Of a DNA stretch of 64,000 nt, positions 35,051-46,229 are shown piece by piece. The stretch spans positions 1,123,501 through 1,187,500 of the forward strand of contig JAUCBN010000023.1 in assembly GCA_035048815.1 (NCBI GenBank), in the 5' to 3' direction. Made by a program: the position numbers and the translations under genes. The stretch is from Abelmoschus esculentus. Lineage: Eukaryota > Streptophyta > Magnoliopsida > Malvales > Malvaceae. Under the pieces are notes generated by a model. It made no database searches, had not been told where the DNA came from, and saw only the letters and a list, made by a program, of their open reading frames with translations. Position 1 is the first letter of the stretch. Each line of letters starts with the position of its first letter.

Positions 35051-38000
35051 ATGGAGAGAAATTCAACTGCAGATTTTAGAATGTCTTTTATGTTAGCTTG
35101 TATGCAGGTATTTGTCTTGTCTGGCTTTGCTGCAACAGATAATATTACTCCAAGCCGATCTATCATAGATGGGGAGACTCTAGTTTCGAGTGATGAAACT
35201 TTTGAATTGGGATTCTTCAGTCCAGGTAGTTCAACAAAACGTTACCTAGGAATATGGTACAAAGTTTCTCCGGAGACGGTTGTTTGGGTGGCGAACCGAG
35301 AGGCTCCTCTTCTCGATCATTTTGGAGTTTTAAATGTCACCAAGGAAGGTACTATCATTCTCCTGCATAAGAAAACTGAAATTTGGTTATCAAGTAGAAT
35401 AAGAACAGCTGAAAATCCAGTTATGCAGCTCTTGGACTCCGGAAATCTTGTCGTAAAAGACGGAAACGAAAGTGACTCAGCAAACTTCTTATGGCAGAGT
35501 TTTGATTATCCTTGTGATACCTTACTGCCAATGATGAAACTTGGGAAGAATTTCATTACTGGAAAGAACTGGTCACTATCATCTTGGAAGAGCCCCGATG
35601 ATCCTGCACCGGGTCGGTTTACGGCCTTGGTAGACCCCAAGGGGTTTCCACAGCTAGTTGTGAGGAATGGAAGTGAAATATTTTACAGAGGAGGGTCATG
35701 GAATGGAGAACGTTTTACGGGGACTCCTGATCTAAAACAGATTGAATCTGCTAATTTATTCAAGTTTGAATTTGAGTTGAATAGGAATGAGGTGTACTAC
35801 AAAGGTGAGCCCTATCCTGCATTGATTTCAAGGTTATCTGTGAACCAATCCGGCTTTTTGGACCGCTTTGTGAGAACGAAACAATCGGAATCTTGGCTCG
35901 AGATCTATTTTGCTCCTCGCGATGAATGTGACTATTATGCAGTATGTGGCGCATATGCTACCTGCAACAGCAATAACTCTCCTCGATTGTGTTCTTGTAT
36001 GGATGGATTTGTACCAAAGTACCCTATGGAGTGGGATCGTTTGAAATGGTCCGGTGGATGCACTCGAATGATCACATTGGCTTGCCGAGATTCTGTCTTT
36101 ACAAAGTATAATGGGTTGAAATTGCCTGACACATCAAAATCTTTTTTCAACACAAGCATGAGCCTTAAAGAATGCCAAGCAGAGTGCTCAAAGAACTGCT
36201 CCTGCATGGCCTATGCAAATTCAGATATCAGAAATGGAGGGAATGGATGCTTGCTTTGGTCCGGTGACCTTATCGATATGAGAATATACATCGATGGTGG
36301 GCAAGACCTCTACGTACGGATGGCCAATTCAACTTTAGGTATCATCTCAAATTTAAAACCGATAAGTGTGTTTATTCGAATTTTTCTAGAAGCTAATTGT
36401 TTACCTTAAAACTTTTGATGTTTCAGATCACCTTGCTGTGAGAAAAAACTCAAATAAAATCAAGAAAGTGACAATTATTGTCATCCCAATAATATCAATA
36501 GGACTGGTTTGGGGAGGAATTGTCTTCTACTTGAGACGGAAGAAACTTGCAAAGCAAGGTAGTATCTTTACCGACTAACGTTTTTCGATCACTAGATATG
36601 AAGCTCTACTCATTTTTGCTACAGATTCATTATTATTTTATCATTTGATTTTGATAATAGAGATTTTATTTCATGTTTATTAATGCTTAAAGTTGAAGGT
36701 GGAAAGGATGAAATGGAGTTACCAGTATTTGATCTAGACACTATTGTGAAAGCCACTGATAACTTCTCAGACAATAATAAGCTAGGACAAGGTGGATTTG
36801 GACCAGTTTACAAGGTAAGTTTCAGAAAATGGTATCCGGATTAGTGATCCATCATTTTATCTATGAATGTTTAAGTCTTTCAAATGATGATTTCCAGGGT
36901 AGATTGCCTGAAGGGCAAGAAATAGCAGTAAAGCGACTTTCTAAAAGTTCTGGACAAGGATCAGAAGAATTTAAAAACGAAGTCGTATTGATCGCAAAAC
37001 TACAGCATCGCAACCTTGTTAGGCTTCTCGGTTGTAGTGTTCAAGGAGATGAAAAGATGTTGATCTATGAGTACATGCCGAACAAAAGCTTGGATTATTT
37101 TATTTTCGGTTTGATCTTCGAACCATCTTTTGAAAAAAGCAATATTTCTCTGATGATTTATCAGTCAATGTCCTAATGTTTATTTTGGTGAGCAATTTAT
37201 CAGATCAAATGAAAGGCAAATTGCTAGACTGGAGAAGGCGAATGCATATCATCGACGGGATTGCTCGAGGGCTTCTTTATCTTCATCAAGACTCTAGACT
37301 AAGGATTATTCACAGAGATCTCAAAGCCAGCAATGTCTTACTAGACAATGATATGTGCCCCAAGATTTCAGATTTTGGCTTGGCAAGAACAATTTGGGGT
37401 GATCAAACCGAGGCAAACACGAACAAAGTTGTCAGAACTTAGTATGTTGTGTAGACATTCTCTTATTTGTTCTATCAAGACTTTAACCAATGACTTAGCA
37501 TGTTATAACTTTGTTTTCCATTGCATTTTCAGTGGTTATATGCCTCCTGAGTATGCTGTAGATGGACTATTTTCGATAAAATCCGATGTGTTTAGCTTCG
37601 GTGTGTTAGTACTCGAGATCATAAGCGGGAAGAAGAACAGAGGATTCTTCCACCCAGACCACAGCCATAATCTTGTTGGACATGTATGAAGGAAGAACAG
37701 AACATTATCAATTACCATGTTACCTGTTGATTAATAGATATTTAACATGTTGATTCTAATGTTTCCAGGCATGGAAACTGTGGATGGAGCTGAAGCCATT
37801 GCAGTTCGTTGACTGTAACTTGGGGGATTCTTTCGTGGTATCCGAAGTCCTAAGATGCATTCATGTGGGTCTTTTATGCACTCAAAAACGACCAGAGGAT
37901 AGACCGAACATGTCATCCGTGGTTCTGATGTTAGGCAGCGAGAATCCATTACCTCAACCAAAACTTCCCGGTTTTTTCACCGAAAGGAATATGCCTGAAT

Positions 38001-38077
38001 CGGAATCTTACTCATCAACCCACCATGAAATAGAATCTGTAAATGGAGTTACCATTTCGGTGTTAGAGGCACGATAG
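35051..38077 (+). CDS. G-type lectin S-domain receptor-like Ser/Thr kinase 1
   Basis: Seven exons: 35051-36338, 36427-36558, 36693-36814, 36898-37108, 37204-37441, 37533-37683, 37769-38077; 816 residues. Order: signal peptide (about 1-27), bulb-type lectin (GFFSPGSSTKRYLGIWYK, WVANRE), S-locus glycoprotein region, EGF-like cysteines, PAN domain (CSKNCSCMAYANSD), one membrane span (about 445-463), kinase, C-terminal DUF3403-like tail. Kinase residues are present: GQGGFGPVYK loop, Lys526, HRD with Asp623, DFG 641-643, so it should be active. One oddity is VVRTYGYM (Arg662), where glycine is normal in the activation segment. An internal Met11 could be the true start, as the hydrophobic stretch follows it. 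A plasma-membrane sensor; ligand unknown. The family includes pattern-recognition and self-incompatibility receptors; nothing here points to self-incompatibility. Confidence 0.93.
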
Positions 38078-38450
38078 AGAACACGAAATAGCCTCCAAAC
38101 TCTAGGTATACTTATTCACCTATTCTGTACAAAGCCTATTGTGCATTCTGTATTACTTATCGCACAAGCAAACAGGGTTTGTATTTTCATGATGTATTGG
38201 TCTAATTTTTCATTATGGTCATCAGGTCTTTAATTAATTCTGGTCAATGCAATAATATTACAATGTTATGTTAGCAATGTGATCAATGCTCAAAAAGTAT
38301 AATGTCTTGATAGTTTCGGTCCAGTAACGCTAATGAAACTTTGCAACAGTCAATTCTAGAAAAAAATGAAAAACTTTAGAAAGAAAGGAGAGAATTGAGT
38401 CTTGTGGATCATATTCTAGTTGCAGCACCGATGAGTCTCCTCCATGTATA
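38078..38450. other. 3' flank of receptor kinase 1
   Basis: No gene. Probable 3' UTR at first (about 38078-38200), then AT-rich spacer up to the scrambled relic. Confidence 0.45.
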
Positions 38451-38451
38451 A

Positions 38452-39209
38452 TTGCTTGGAGGGGTTTCTGCAAAGACCGGCATCTGCCGCGGATTTGAGT
38501 CCATTATCGTCATACTGATGTATTGGACCCGGTTGGTATGTGACGGTGGAGATAGATTTCTCAAGAAAACTGGACTAGAAATACCAGAGACACATCGAAA
38601 TCTTGGGCTGACATTAGCATTGATCATAAGGAATGCTGTTTCGACAAGCATCTATCATCCTGGAAAAGTGAGGAAGATCCTTCTCCAGGACTATATGCCA
38701 TTAGTATTGATCCTCGTTGGTTACAGCAGTTTGTTCTTAAGAAGGGACCTGAAATGCTGTTTAGAGAAGATCATGGAATGGTGTTTATTTTTCGAGAAGA
38801 TCGGTTACTTTAGTTCCATTTTTGGAACTGTTTGGACATGTAAGAGCGAAGACATAGTTTAATTGACATTCTTGGACTAATATATAACCTTTAGTTCCAT
38901 TTTTTCAGGCATGGACTTTGTGGATAACAGAAAGGCCATTAGAACTGATAAGTGATGAGTTAGGGGAGCTTTTGCAACGTAGCTGAAGCGCTTAGATGTA
39001 TCAATGTTTCTGTCTTATATGTTCGACAACGACCCGAAGATAGACCAAACATGTCATTGGTGGTGCTGATGTTGTGCGGAGAGAGTTCATTGGCTCATCC
39101 AGAGCAGCCTGGCTTTTTCTTGGAAAGGCCTCTGCCTCAAGCCGAGTCTGCCGTAGGCAACCAAGAATCATTAGACGAATCTACCGTTAGCGCATTAGAG
39201 CCTCCATAG
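38452..39209 (+). pseudogene. Scrambled S-domain receptor kinase relic
   Basis: Three pieces of a receptor kinase lie here out of order and in different frames. First comes the linker between EGF and PAN (CDGGDRFLKKTGLEIPETH, about 38540-38600). Next is the segment that normally lies far upstream of it, in the S-locus region (LSSWKSEEDPSPG, about 38650-38690, and on to about 38790). Last is the terminal kinase exon (38909-39209; CAG acceptor then GCATGG), with a frameshift near 38965 but the recognisable QRPEDRPNMS and PGFFLERP. The kinase core exons are missing. No product expected. Confidence 0.8.
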
Positions 39210-39438
39210 AATCTCTTATGTGTTGAACTACATTTACTTACATATTCATCCACAATAAAATTGCAGGCCTTGAAAAAACTACAAATGATTATCTTCTATT
39301 CATGAAAATCAATGAAATTGTCTAGGTATACCATACATTGTTCAATGTCAAAGTCCTAGATCTAATTACAATGAAATTCATCATATCGAAAAGAATATAA
39401 GAAAATAACACACACACAACAGTTGCATGAAATCTGCA

Positions 39439-42400
39439 TTATCTTGCCTCAACTACGGTGATTGCGAAATCATTAGAACAAGGCTGTTGTTGAACATCTG
39501 ATGAAGTAGAAGTATCTTTAATCAGATCTCTCTCGTTGAAAAATCCAGGTTGTTTAGGCTGATCCAATGGAACTTCACTACTTAACATCAGAACAACATT
39601 TGACATAGTTGGTCTATCTTCAAGACTGCGTTGCACGCATAGTAAACCGACCTGAATCGATCTTTGAACTTCCGAGGGATTGCAGGTCCTTTGAATTGTA
39701 TCAGCAACCAATTCGATCGAATTCCCATCACAGAACAATTTCCATGCCTATACAAATAAAGCTGTTTTAACATTTACAGAACTTAACATCTTTGATATAA
39801 TGAGTTCTATAATTCGACACTTACATGTCCGAGAAGGTTATGTTGGTGGTCTGGATGAAAGAATCCTCTATTTCTTTTCCCACTCACTACTTCTAAAACT
39901 AAAACACCAAAGGCGAAAACATCGGATTTGATCGAGTAAAGTCCATCGATTGCATACTCCGGAGACATATAACCACTGGAAGAAAAAAGAAAACTTGAAA
40001 TATAAGAAAACAAGCTTCAAAGTTTAGTTTAAACTATGGTCTTTCGATTTTCGATTTCAGTACTTACTATGTTCCCACCACTTTCTTTGTGTTTGCTGTT
40101 GTTTCCTTTTCTCCGAAACTTCTAGCCAAGCCAAAGTCCGAAATTTTCGGATTCATTTCATAGTCTAATAACACATTAGCAGCTTTCAGATCTCTATGTA
40201 TTATTCGTTGTCTCGAATCTTGGTGCAGATAAAGCAGCCCTCGAGCGATCCCGTTGATAATTTGGTAGCGTGATGGCCAATCCAGTGACATGCTCTGAGT
40301 TTTATCTTCACAAAAGCCATTTTTATTGCTTGTTAGGACTTTGAATATAGTTAACAGGAGATTAGCATCATGGATCAGGTACATGACATACCAAAAATAA
40401 AGAAGTCCAGGCTTTTGTTGGGCAAGTACTCATAGACTAACATCTTTTCGTCTTCTTCGATACAACATCCGAGGAGCTTCACTAAATTCCGGTGTTGAAC
40501 TTTCGCGATATGTTTAACTTCATTCGTGAACTCATTGTCTCCTTGTTTAGAACTCGATGACAACCTCTTGACAGCGATCTCTTGTCCGTCTTTCAAAACA
40601 CCCTACAGAAAGCATATAGTCATTAATCAAGGTCGTTTATTGTATAATAACTTTGTATGGTATTTTATCACATGGTTACCTTGTACACACATCCGAAACC
40701 TCCTTCTCCGAGTATATTCTTCATCGAGAAGTTATCGGTTGCAGCAATTATAGCTCTTAAATCGAATAATGGTAAATCTAGATCTTCTTTGCTACTTTGA
40801 TAATCAGAAAAGCTATCTGAGTGGTGGTGTGTCTGCAATACTGTGAAATAGCAAAGTTGAGTAAATATTATGTGCAACCTATTGTAAAAAATCAATTTGA
40901 TTAAAGCTGTATAAAGAACAACTTCCTATAACATTTGATGATGATTCGGAAAACGAAACAATTGCTTTACCCTTCATGTTTTTCTTCCGTCGCAAAAACA
41001 AGACTACGATTAGGACAGCAATCAGCACCGCAGACAGTGCGGACGCCGTCGCTATGATCGTTGTTCTGTTATTTGCTTTGTGTCTAGTGCTTCTGCTTCT
41101 TGTGCTCCCGTTTTGAGCTGTATGGAAACCAAATAGCATAAAATCAATGAGACAAGAATGAGGAAATTTGATATGTTACCGTCTAACACAAGCACTCGTT
41201 TAAATCTGTATGGAACAGAAGGATTGAGTATATTTTCGTACCTACTCCGGATGCGGCGACCTTCACGTATATATCTTGACCGCTATTGGTTATATATCTC
41301 ATGTCAATAAGTTCAGCGAACCAGAGCAGGCATCCACTTCCTCCATTTGTAATGTCCAAACTAGTATATGCTGTGCACCAACAGTTAGATGAGCACAGGT
41401 CCTTGCACTCCTGTAAGTTCATACTTATATTATACCACGAGTGTTTGGTTTCCGGAACTTTTACGTCGGACACCTTTATATATACATCACCGGAACAGTT
41501 TAGTTGAGTGTGTCTCACGCAACCACCTGACCCTGGTACTGCATCCCATTCCCGGGGGTTGTTTGGTGAAAACCCTGACAAGCAACTACAAGCAGGGGAT
41601 TTGTTGTTGTCACAGATGGCATTTGCACCACACAAATCATATCGGTCGCAGTTTTCGGTGAAAAATGGAAGATGAGGAATCCAACCTCGTTTCGAATCGT
41701 TCCACGTGAAGGGAACTATGGATCCATTGTCACCACTTAACATTCCCCTTAAAAGAGTTGAATTGTTGGGTGCATGGAACGTTAGAGATAACTCTTGTAC
41801 ATTGAAAACGAAATCATAGGGATAAACAGGGTTTTCTTTTGTTTCAAGCAACCCACTTAACCGCAGGCCATTGAAAGGTCCGAGCCGGAATAGTATGGTG
41901 GAATTGTCTCTTACTGAAACCTCTGGATAACCGGATAGCTCGAACTGGTACGTGTACATACCCGGTGAAGGATCATCAGGACTATTCCATGATGACAAGT
42001 ACCATTCCAGGCCAGAATTGAAGTCCTTCCCAATCTTCATGCCTGGAATGAATGTATCGCATGGATAATCAAAACTTTGCCAAATGAAGTTCTCCGAACC
42101 AGTGACACCAGTTCCATCGGTAACAACGAGATTTCCCGAGTCCAAGAGCCGCACGACCGGACTACTAACATGCCTCAAAGGCAAATCCAAAGCATTGGAA
42201 GACCACAAACTGTTGCCATTACCATCTACAAGGATAAGAACTCCCTGTGCAGTAACATGTAAAACACCCGAGCTGTCACTGAGAAGCGTTTCCCTATTAG
42301 CCACCCACGGAACCGTCGTGTTCGAATCCACATACCATATCCCCAAGTACCTTCTGGTGCTGGAACCAGGGCTAAAGAACCCGAGTTCAAAGACTCCACC

Positions 42401-42526
42401 CTCCGAAACCAAGGTATCACCATCTCTGATCGAATCAGTCACATTTAAGCTCTCCACCGTAACCGATACTGTAACACGAGGCCAACACAGAAGGGTGCAA
42501 AAGAGAAGCAAGATAAATTCCGCCAT
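39439..42526 (-). CDS. G-type lectin S-domain receptor-like Ser/Thr kinase 2
   Basis: Seven exons on minus: 42526-41242, 41117-40971, 40840-40680, 40602-40392, 40305-40068, 39975-39825, 39747-39439; 833 residues. Signal peptide (FILLLFCTLLCWPRVTVSV), bulb lectin (GFFSPGSSTRRYLGIWYV), S-locus region, EGF-like (CDRYDLCGANAICD), PAN (CSSNCWCTAYTSLD), membrane span (about 448-466, then RRKKNMK), kinase. Glycine loop GEGGFGCVYK, Lys543, HRD Asp640 and DFG 658-660 are all present. The usual TVVWVANRE in the lectin domain reads TTVPWVANRE. It faces the relic and kinase 1 tail to tail. Diverged from kinases 3-5 and closer in style to kinase 1. Ligand unknown. Confidence 0.93.
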
Positions 42527-43309
42527 TGATGAGATTATAAAACTTTGAAGATCACATTACTTATAATCACACTATCCCATAAGAAACTCCATGACATGTC
42601 AAACTTGAAAACCTCAGCACTAAGGAGCCTTTTTCTGACCGGTGCCACAAAGTAATTAAGAACTATAATCTAAAATAATAATTCATCACCAGTAATTATT
42701 TTATATCCAAGAATCTCAATTAGAGCTGTCCTTTTAACGAAGCAACTGCTAGCTTTCACAAATATTATAATAAATTCAACCTGAGAATTAGTCCATGTTA
42801 CTTCAAGATTATTATATATCATGATCAACCTTACCCTCACTGTGTAATGTCGGTCTGACTGTTTTTTTTTTTTACGATCTAAGATATCTTCTGTCTTTGT
42901 TTTAGTGTTCATGAAGACTAATCTTTTGAGGTTTTAAGTTGTCCCTCCGATAATCGAACCCGAGTTCTATCTTTGATATTTTTAAACTGGATTTTTCTTT
43001 AAGCACGATAATATTGTTCGAACCTGGATTCTATCCCGAAGTTGATCGAACATGGATCACGTTCAACTATAGAAAATAGTCATAGGTCTGGTATTCACAC
43101 TTCTAGTGTTTTCAGACGTTGAAAGATTTCTTCAAAGATACGAACATTTCCTGTATCAATAACCGAGTCAAACCGTTCCCGGGGAAGAACATTTTTTAGT
43201 TTTCGCCCGAGGTTAGAAAATGTTCGTGATGACCATGAAAAAAACTTAAATTATTATTAGACTAAAGAATTTAAACTCAAAATTCATAAGATAATGTCTA
43301 ATTTATCTA

Positions 43310-43437
43310 ATATTTAATTTTTTTAATCAGTTACAGTGATTAAAATAATATATGTTTTAGAGTATACTCTTAACTATTGGCGATCCTGTAACCTTTAGGA
43401 ACAAAATTCGTTATTTTAACCACCGAGACTAGATGGC
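43310..43437 (-). mobile_element. tRNA-derived SINE-like copy
   Basis: On minus: CATCTAGTCTCGGTGGTTAA (A-box-like), TCCTAAAGGTTACAGGATCG (degenerate B-box). The body matches 13190-13352 (for example TATACTCTAAAACATATATT against TATACTTTAGAACAGATACC). Third member of the family in this window. Confidence 0.5.
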
Positions 43438-43439
43438 TA

Positions 43440-44120
43440 TGATAATAGGGTATAAATCGTCTACCTCTTTCTCATACTTCTATTTGTGCCTCAGCTTCAA
43501 ATTAGAGGGTTTAGGGTTTATGGTTTAAGGTTAGGGGTTGTGGTTAGGGTTTAGAGAATTAGAGACATAATATATTTTTTAGGGTGTAAGGTTTTGGGTT
43601 TAGGATATAAAAAATTAGGGTTAAGTTTTAAAATTCAATTTTTTTAAAATTTTCAATATGAGGCATGATTGGAGTCATGATAAAGAGTTAGAAGATTTTT
43701 ACCCTGATAAAAGGGTAAAAATCATGGGTACAAGTCGTCTATCCCTTCCTCATGCCTTCATTTATGCCTTTACTTTAAATTAAAGGGTTTAGGGCTTAAG
43801 GTTTAAGGTTTCAGTTTAGGTTTTAGGTATAAGATATAAGGTTTAGGATATAGAAAATAAGGGTTAGAGTTTAAAATTCAATTTTTTAGTAAATTTTCAA
43901 AGGAGACATAAAAGGAGGCAAAAGATTTTTTCTCAAAAATCATTTGTCTCCTCACGGTGCATCATTCCATGTCTCTTTTGATTTTTTTAATTAAAATTTT
44001 AACCATAACCTTTATTTTCTATACCCTACGCCCTAACAATTACACCCTACCCCTAATTCCCTAAACCATATTCATAATCCCTAACTCTAATCCCTAAACC
44101 TCTAATTTAAAATAAAAACA
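43440..44120. repeat. Duplicated and inverted telomere-like tracts
   Basis: A unit with TCGTCTACCTCTTTCTCATA and then AGAGGGTTTAGGGTTTATGG (about 43455-43630) is repeated about 275 bp on as TCGTCTATCCCTTCCTCATG and AAAGGGTTTAGGGCTTAAGG (about 43733-43900). The opposite orientation follows (CCCTAAACCTCTAATTTAAA, about 44090-44115). Units are about 75% alike by eye. TTTAGGG words look like decayed plant telomere repeat but are too irregular to be certain. Confidence 0.6.
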
Positions 44121-46102
44121 TGAAAAAGAGTAGATAATTTCCGCCCATGATAAAAAAAACTAATTAAATTATTATTAGAGTAAAAATATTTAAACTCATT
44201 CTTTTCTTATTTTATCCCTATTTAACTAAAATTTAATAATTTATTATATCTTTAATTTAAAATTTTCTTTTTGGACCTAACATAACTCCGCCACCAGATT
44301 AATATATGATGTTAAATTTGTTACACTCGTAATGTGGATGAGATAAAAAATTATGAAAAATCATTGAGATTCAATGAATATATAAATGGTGGAGTTATAA
44401 TAATATGTCTTATTAAAACTTTAACTTGAAATCAAAGTTTTAATCTCCTAATAAATTAAGTATCTTCAACTAATAAATTTATATCTATAATTATACACCA
44501 TAAATCTTTAGACTCTAATATCTAGGTCAACCAAAGACCAAATTGTAAATTGAAAGGTGTGACTAAAGAATAAAAAAATAGTTAAATATAAATTTTATTT
44601 ATATTATATTAAATTCTAAATTTTTGTGAACACTCTTGTTTTAAGGTTTAAAGATTTAAAATTTAAATGTTAAAAATTTAAATCCTAACTATATTACTTT
44701 AAACCTTAAATTTCAAACCCTAAACTTAATATCATAAACCTTAGATTGAATTTTTAAACCTTAAAACTAAAATGTTGGTAACAACATTTTTAAAAATAAA
44801 TATTGATTTTTTCATCCAAAAAACTTGTATAAAACCACCAACAAACTAGCAAAAATAAAGCTAGTTGAATCTATAAACATTACCTAATTATAAACAGGGA
44901 CAGACTCAGAACTTTATGTAAGAGGTGTAGATTAAAAAAATCATATTAAACATGTAGGGGTGCAAGATTATAAAAGTTTAAAGAGTATAAAATTAAATTA
45001 TCAATAAAAATATAAAAATATAAAAAACTTAAAATTTTTAAGGATACGACCGTAACAGCATTACAAAGCATCCCATCTACCAATTAAATAAACTAGCAAA
45101 AACTAGGCTGTTGGGCAGGCTTCCCATGTAATCTGCCGTTTCTTTCTTGCCAACCAAGGTAGTGGAAACGCTTCCGAGCAAATCGCATGATGAGAGCCGG
45201 GAGGGACTTCGCACTACCATATTCCTGCAGCCACCCTATAAAAGTAGACCAGCTGCAACCAAAACCAGGTAGATCATACTGCTGTAAAATTATTTTCTAG
45301 ATCAAATTTTGGGTGTATAATGTTTGGAGCGATCGTGCTAATTTTCGGGGATAACCGTCTAAAGTTGCGAGTACACAAATCGGGGCGATTTGTTTCTAAG
45401 GCAATGTCTTTCGTACCACGGCACATCAAATTTTCTATCAGTTCGTTCTTTATTTTTTTATGTCAGTGCTAATACCCTGTTTTGCGGTATATCCGATCCA
45501 ACAACATTCTGCACACAACACCTTCACCTATTTATGTCTAAGCTCCTTGCAGACTCTTTTAGTTTGAAAGCTCCTTGCAATGCTACCCCAACCTGCAAGC
45601 AACCACAAAATTTTCAACTTGACAATCTTCTTCTAAGATCAACTATGATTGAATTTTATAGAGCTCTCCTTAAACAGATATTTATTCACCCAAGCAATCC
45701 AAAGAAAATCAGCTTGGGTGAGAAGAAAACAAACACAGTTCAAAAGACAAGCTTTGTTATAAATAAAAATGTCTTTGATCCCAAGACACCCTTCACATTT
45801 AGGGTGGCAAACACTCTTTTACCTAGGGATGAGCGATCAGAGCAAGTTAAATAAAAAAAAATCGAATTATTCAAGTTGAAACGTATATTTTATGACTTAA
45901 ATTTTATTTGAATTTTTTTCGATTCAAGTTGAGTGTCCACATTCGCATCAGCCACACCCGCCTCCTTAACAACAATCCCGACAGCTCCCAAAAGAAGGAA
46001 GGAACAAAGAGAAACAAGCAGAAAACTCAGATTTTCTTCGAGAGTATTTTAGACAAACTATCGTGCACCGGAGAAAAAACCAATTTTATCGGTAAGAAAA
46101 TA

Positions 46103-46175
46103 TGTTGCTGCCCAGGATTGAACTGGGGACCTTCAGTGTGTAAAATTGACATGATAACCACTACACCACAGCAAC
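46103..46175 (-). tRNA. tRNA-Val (anticodon UAC)
   Basis: A 73-nt gene on minus. The acceptor stem GTTGCTG pairs perfectly with CAGCAAC, with discriminator A. The D-arm contains TGGTGTAGTGGTTATCA (A box). The anticodon loop TTTACAC gives TAC. The T-arm CCCAG-TTCAATC-CTGGG is perfect and has a usable B box (AGTTCAATCC). One anticodon-stem pair is mismatched (TCAAT against ACTGA gives an A-C), so this copy may be weakened. A T4 run follows (minus; 46097-46100). No CCA is encoded. Confidence 0.85.
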
Positions 46176-46229
46176 AAGACATGAACCTGTTTTACAATTT
46201 AACCAAGTGAAACTACTTTTCACTTTCAG

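Larger units (their letters stand above)
42527..46102. other. Intergenic DNA with old repeats
   Basis: Holds a SINE-like copy (43310-43437) and TTTAGGG-like repeat tracts (43440-44120, described separately). The 154-codon plus frame at 45390-45854 has no domain, no homology I recognise and lies in degenerate sequence; not annotated as a gene. 42940-43230 has small direct repeats of the type TCGAACC(C/T)G(A/G)(G/A)TTCTATC, suggesting another old element. Confidence 0.45.

Noticed and set aside
41286..42548. Long frames on the strand opposite to receptor kinase 2 (and similar ones opposite kinases 1 and 3-5)
   Set aside because: Shadows of real coding sequence; no family resemblance, and they vanish at exon edges.
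45390..45854. 154-codon plus-strand frame in the kinase cluster spacer
   Set aside because: No domain, no splice context and no recognised homology; most likely chance or an old decayed element.
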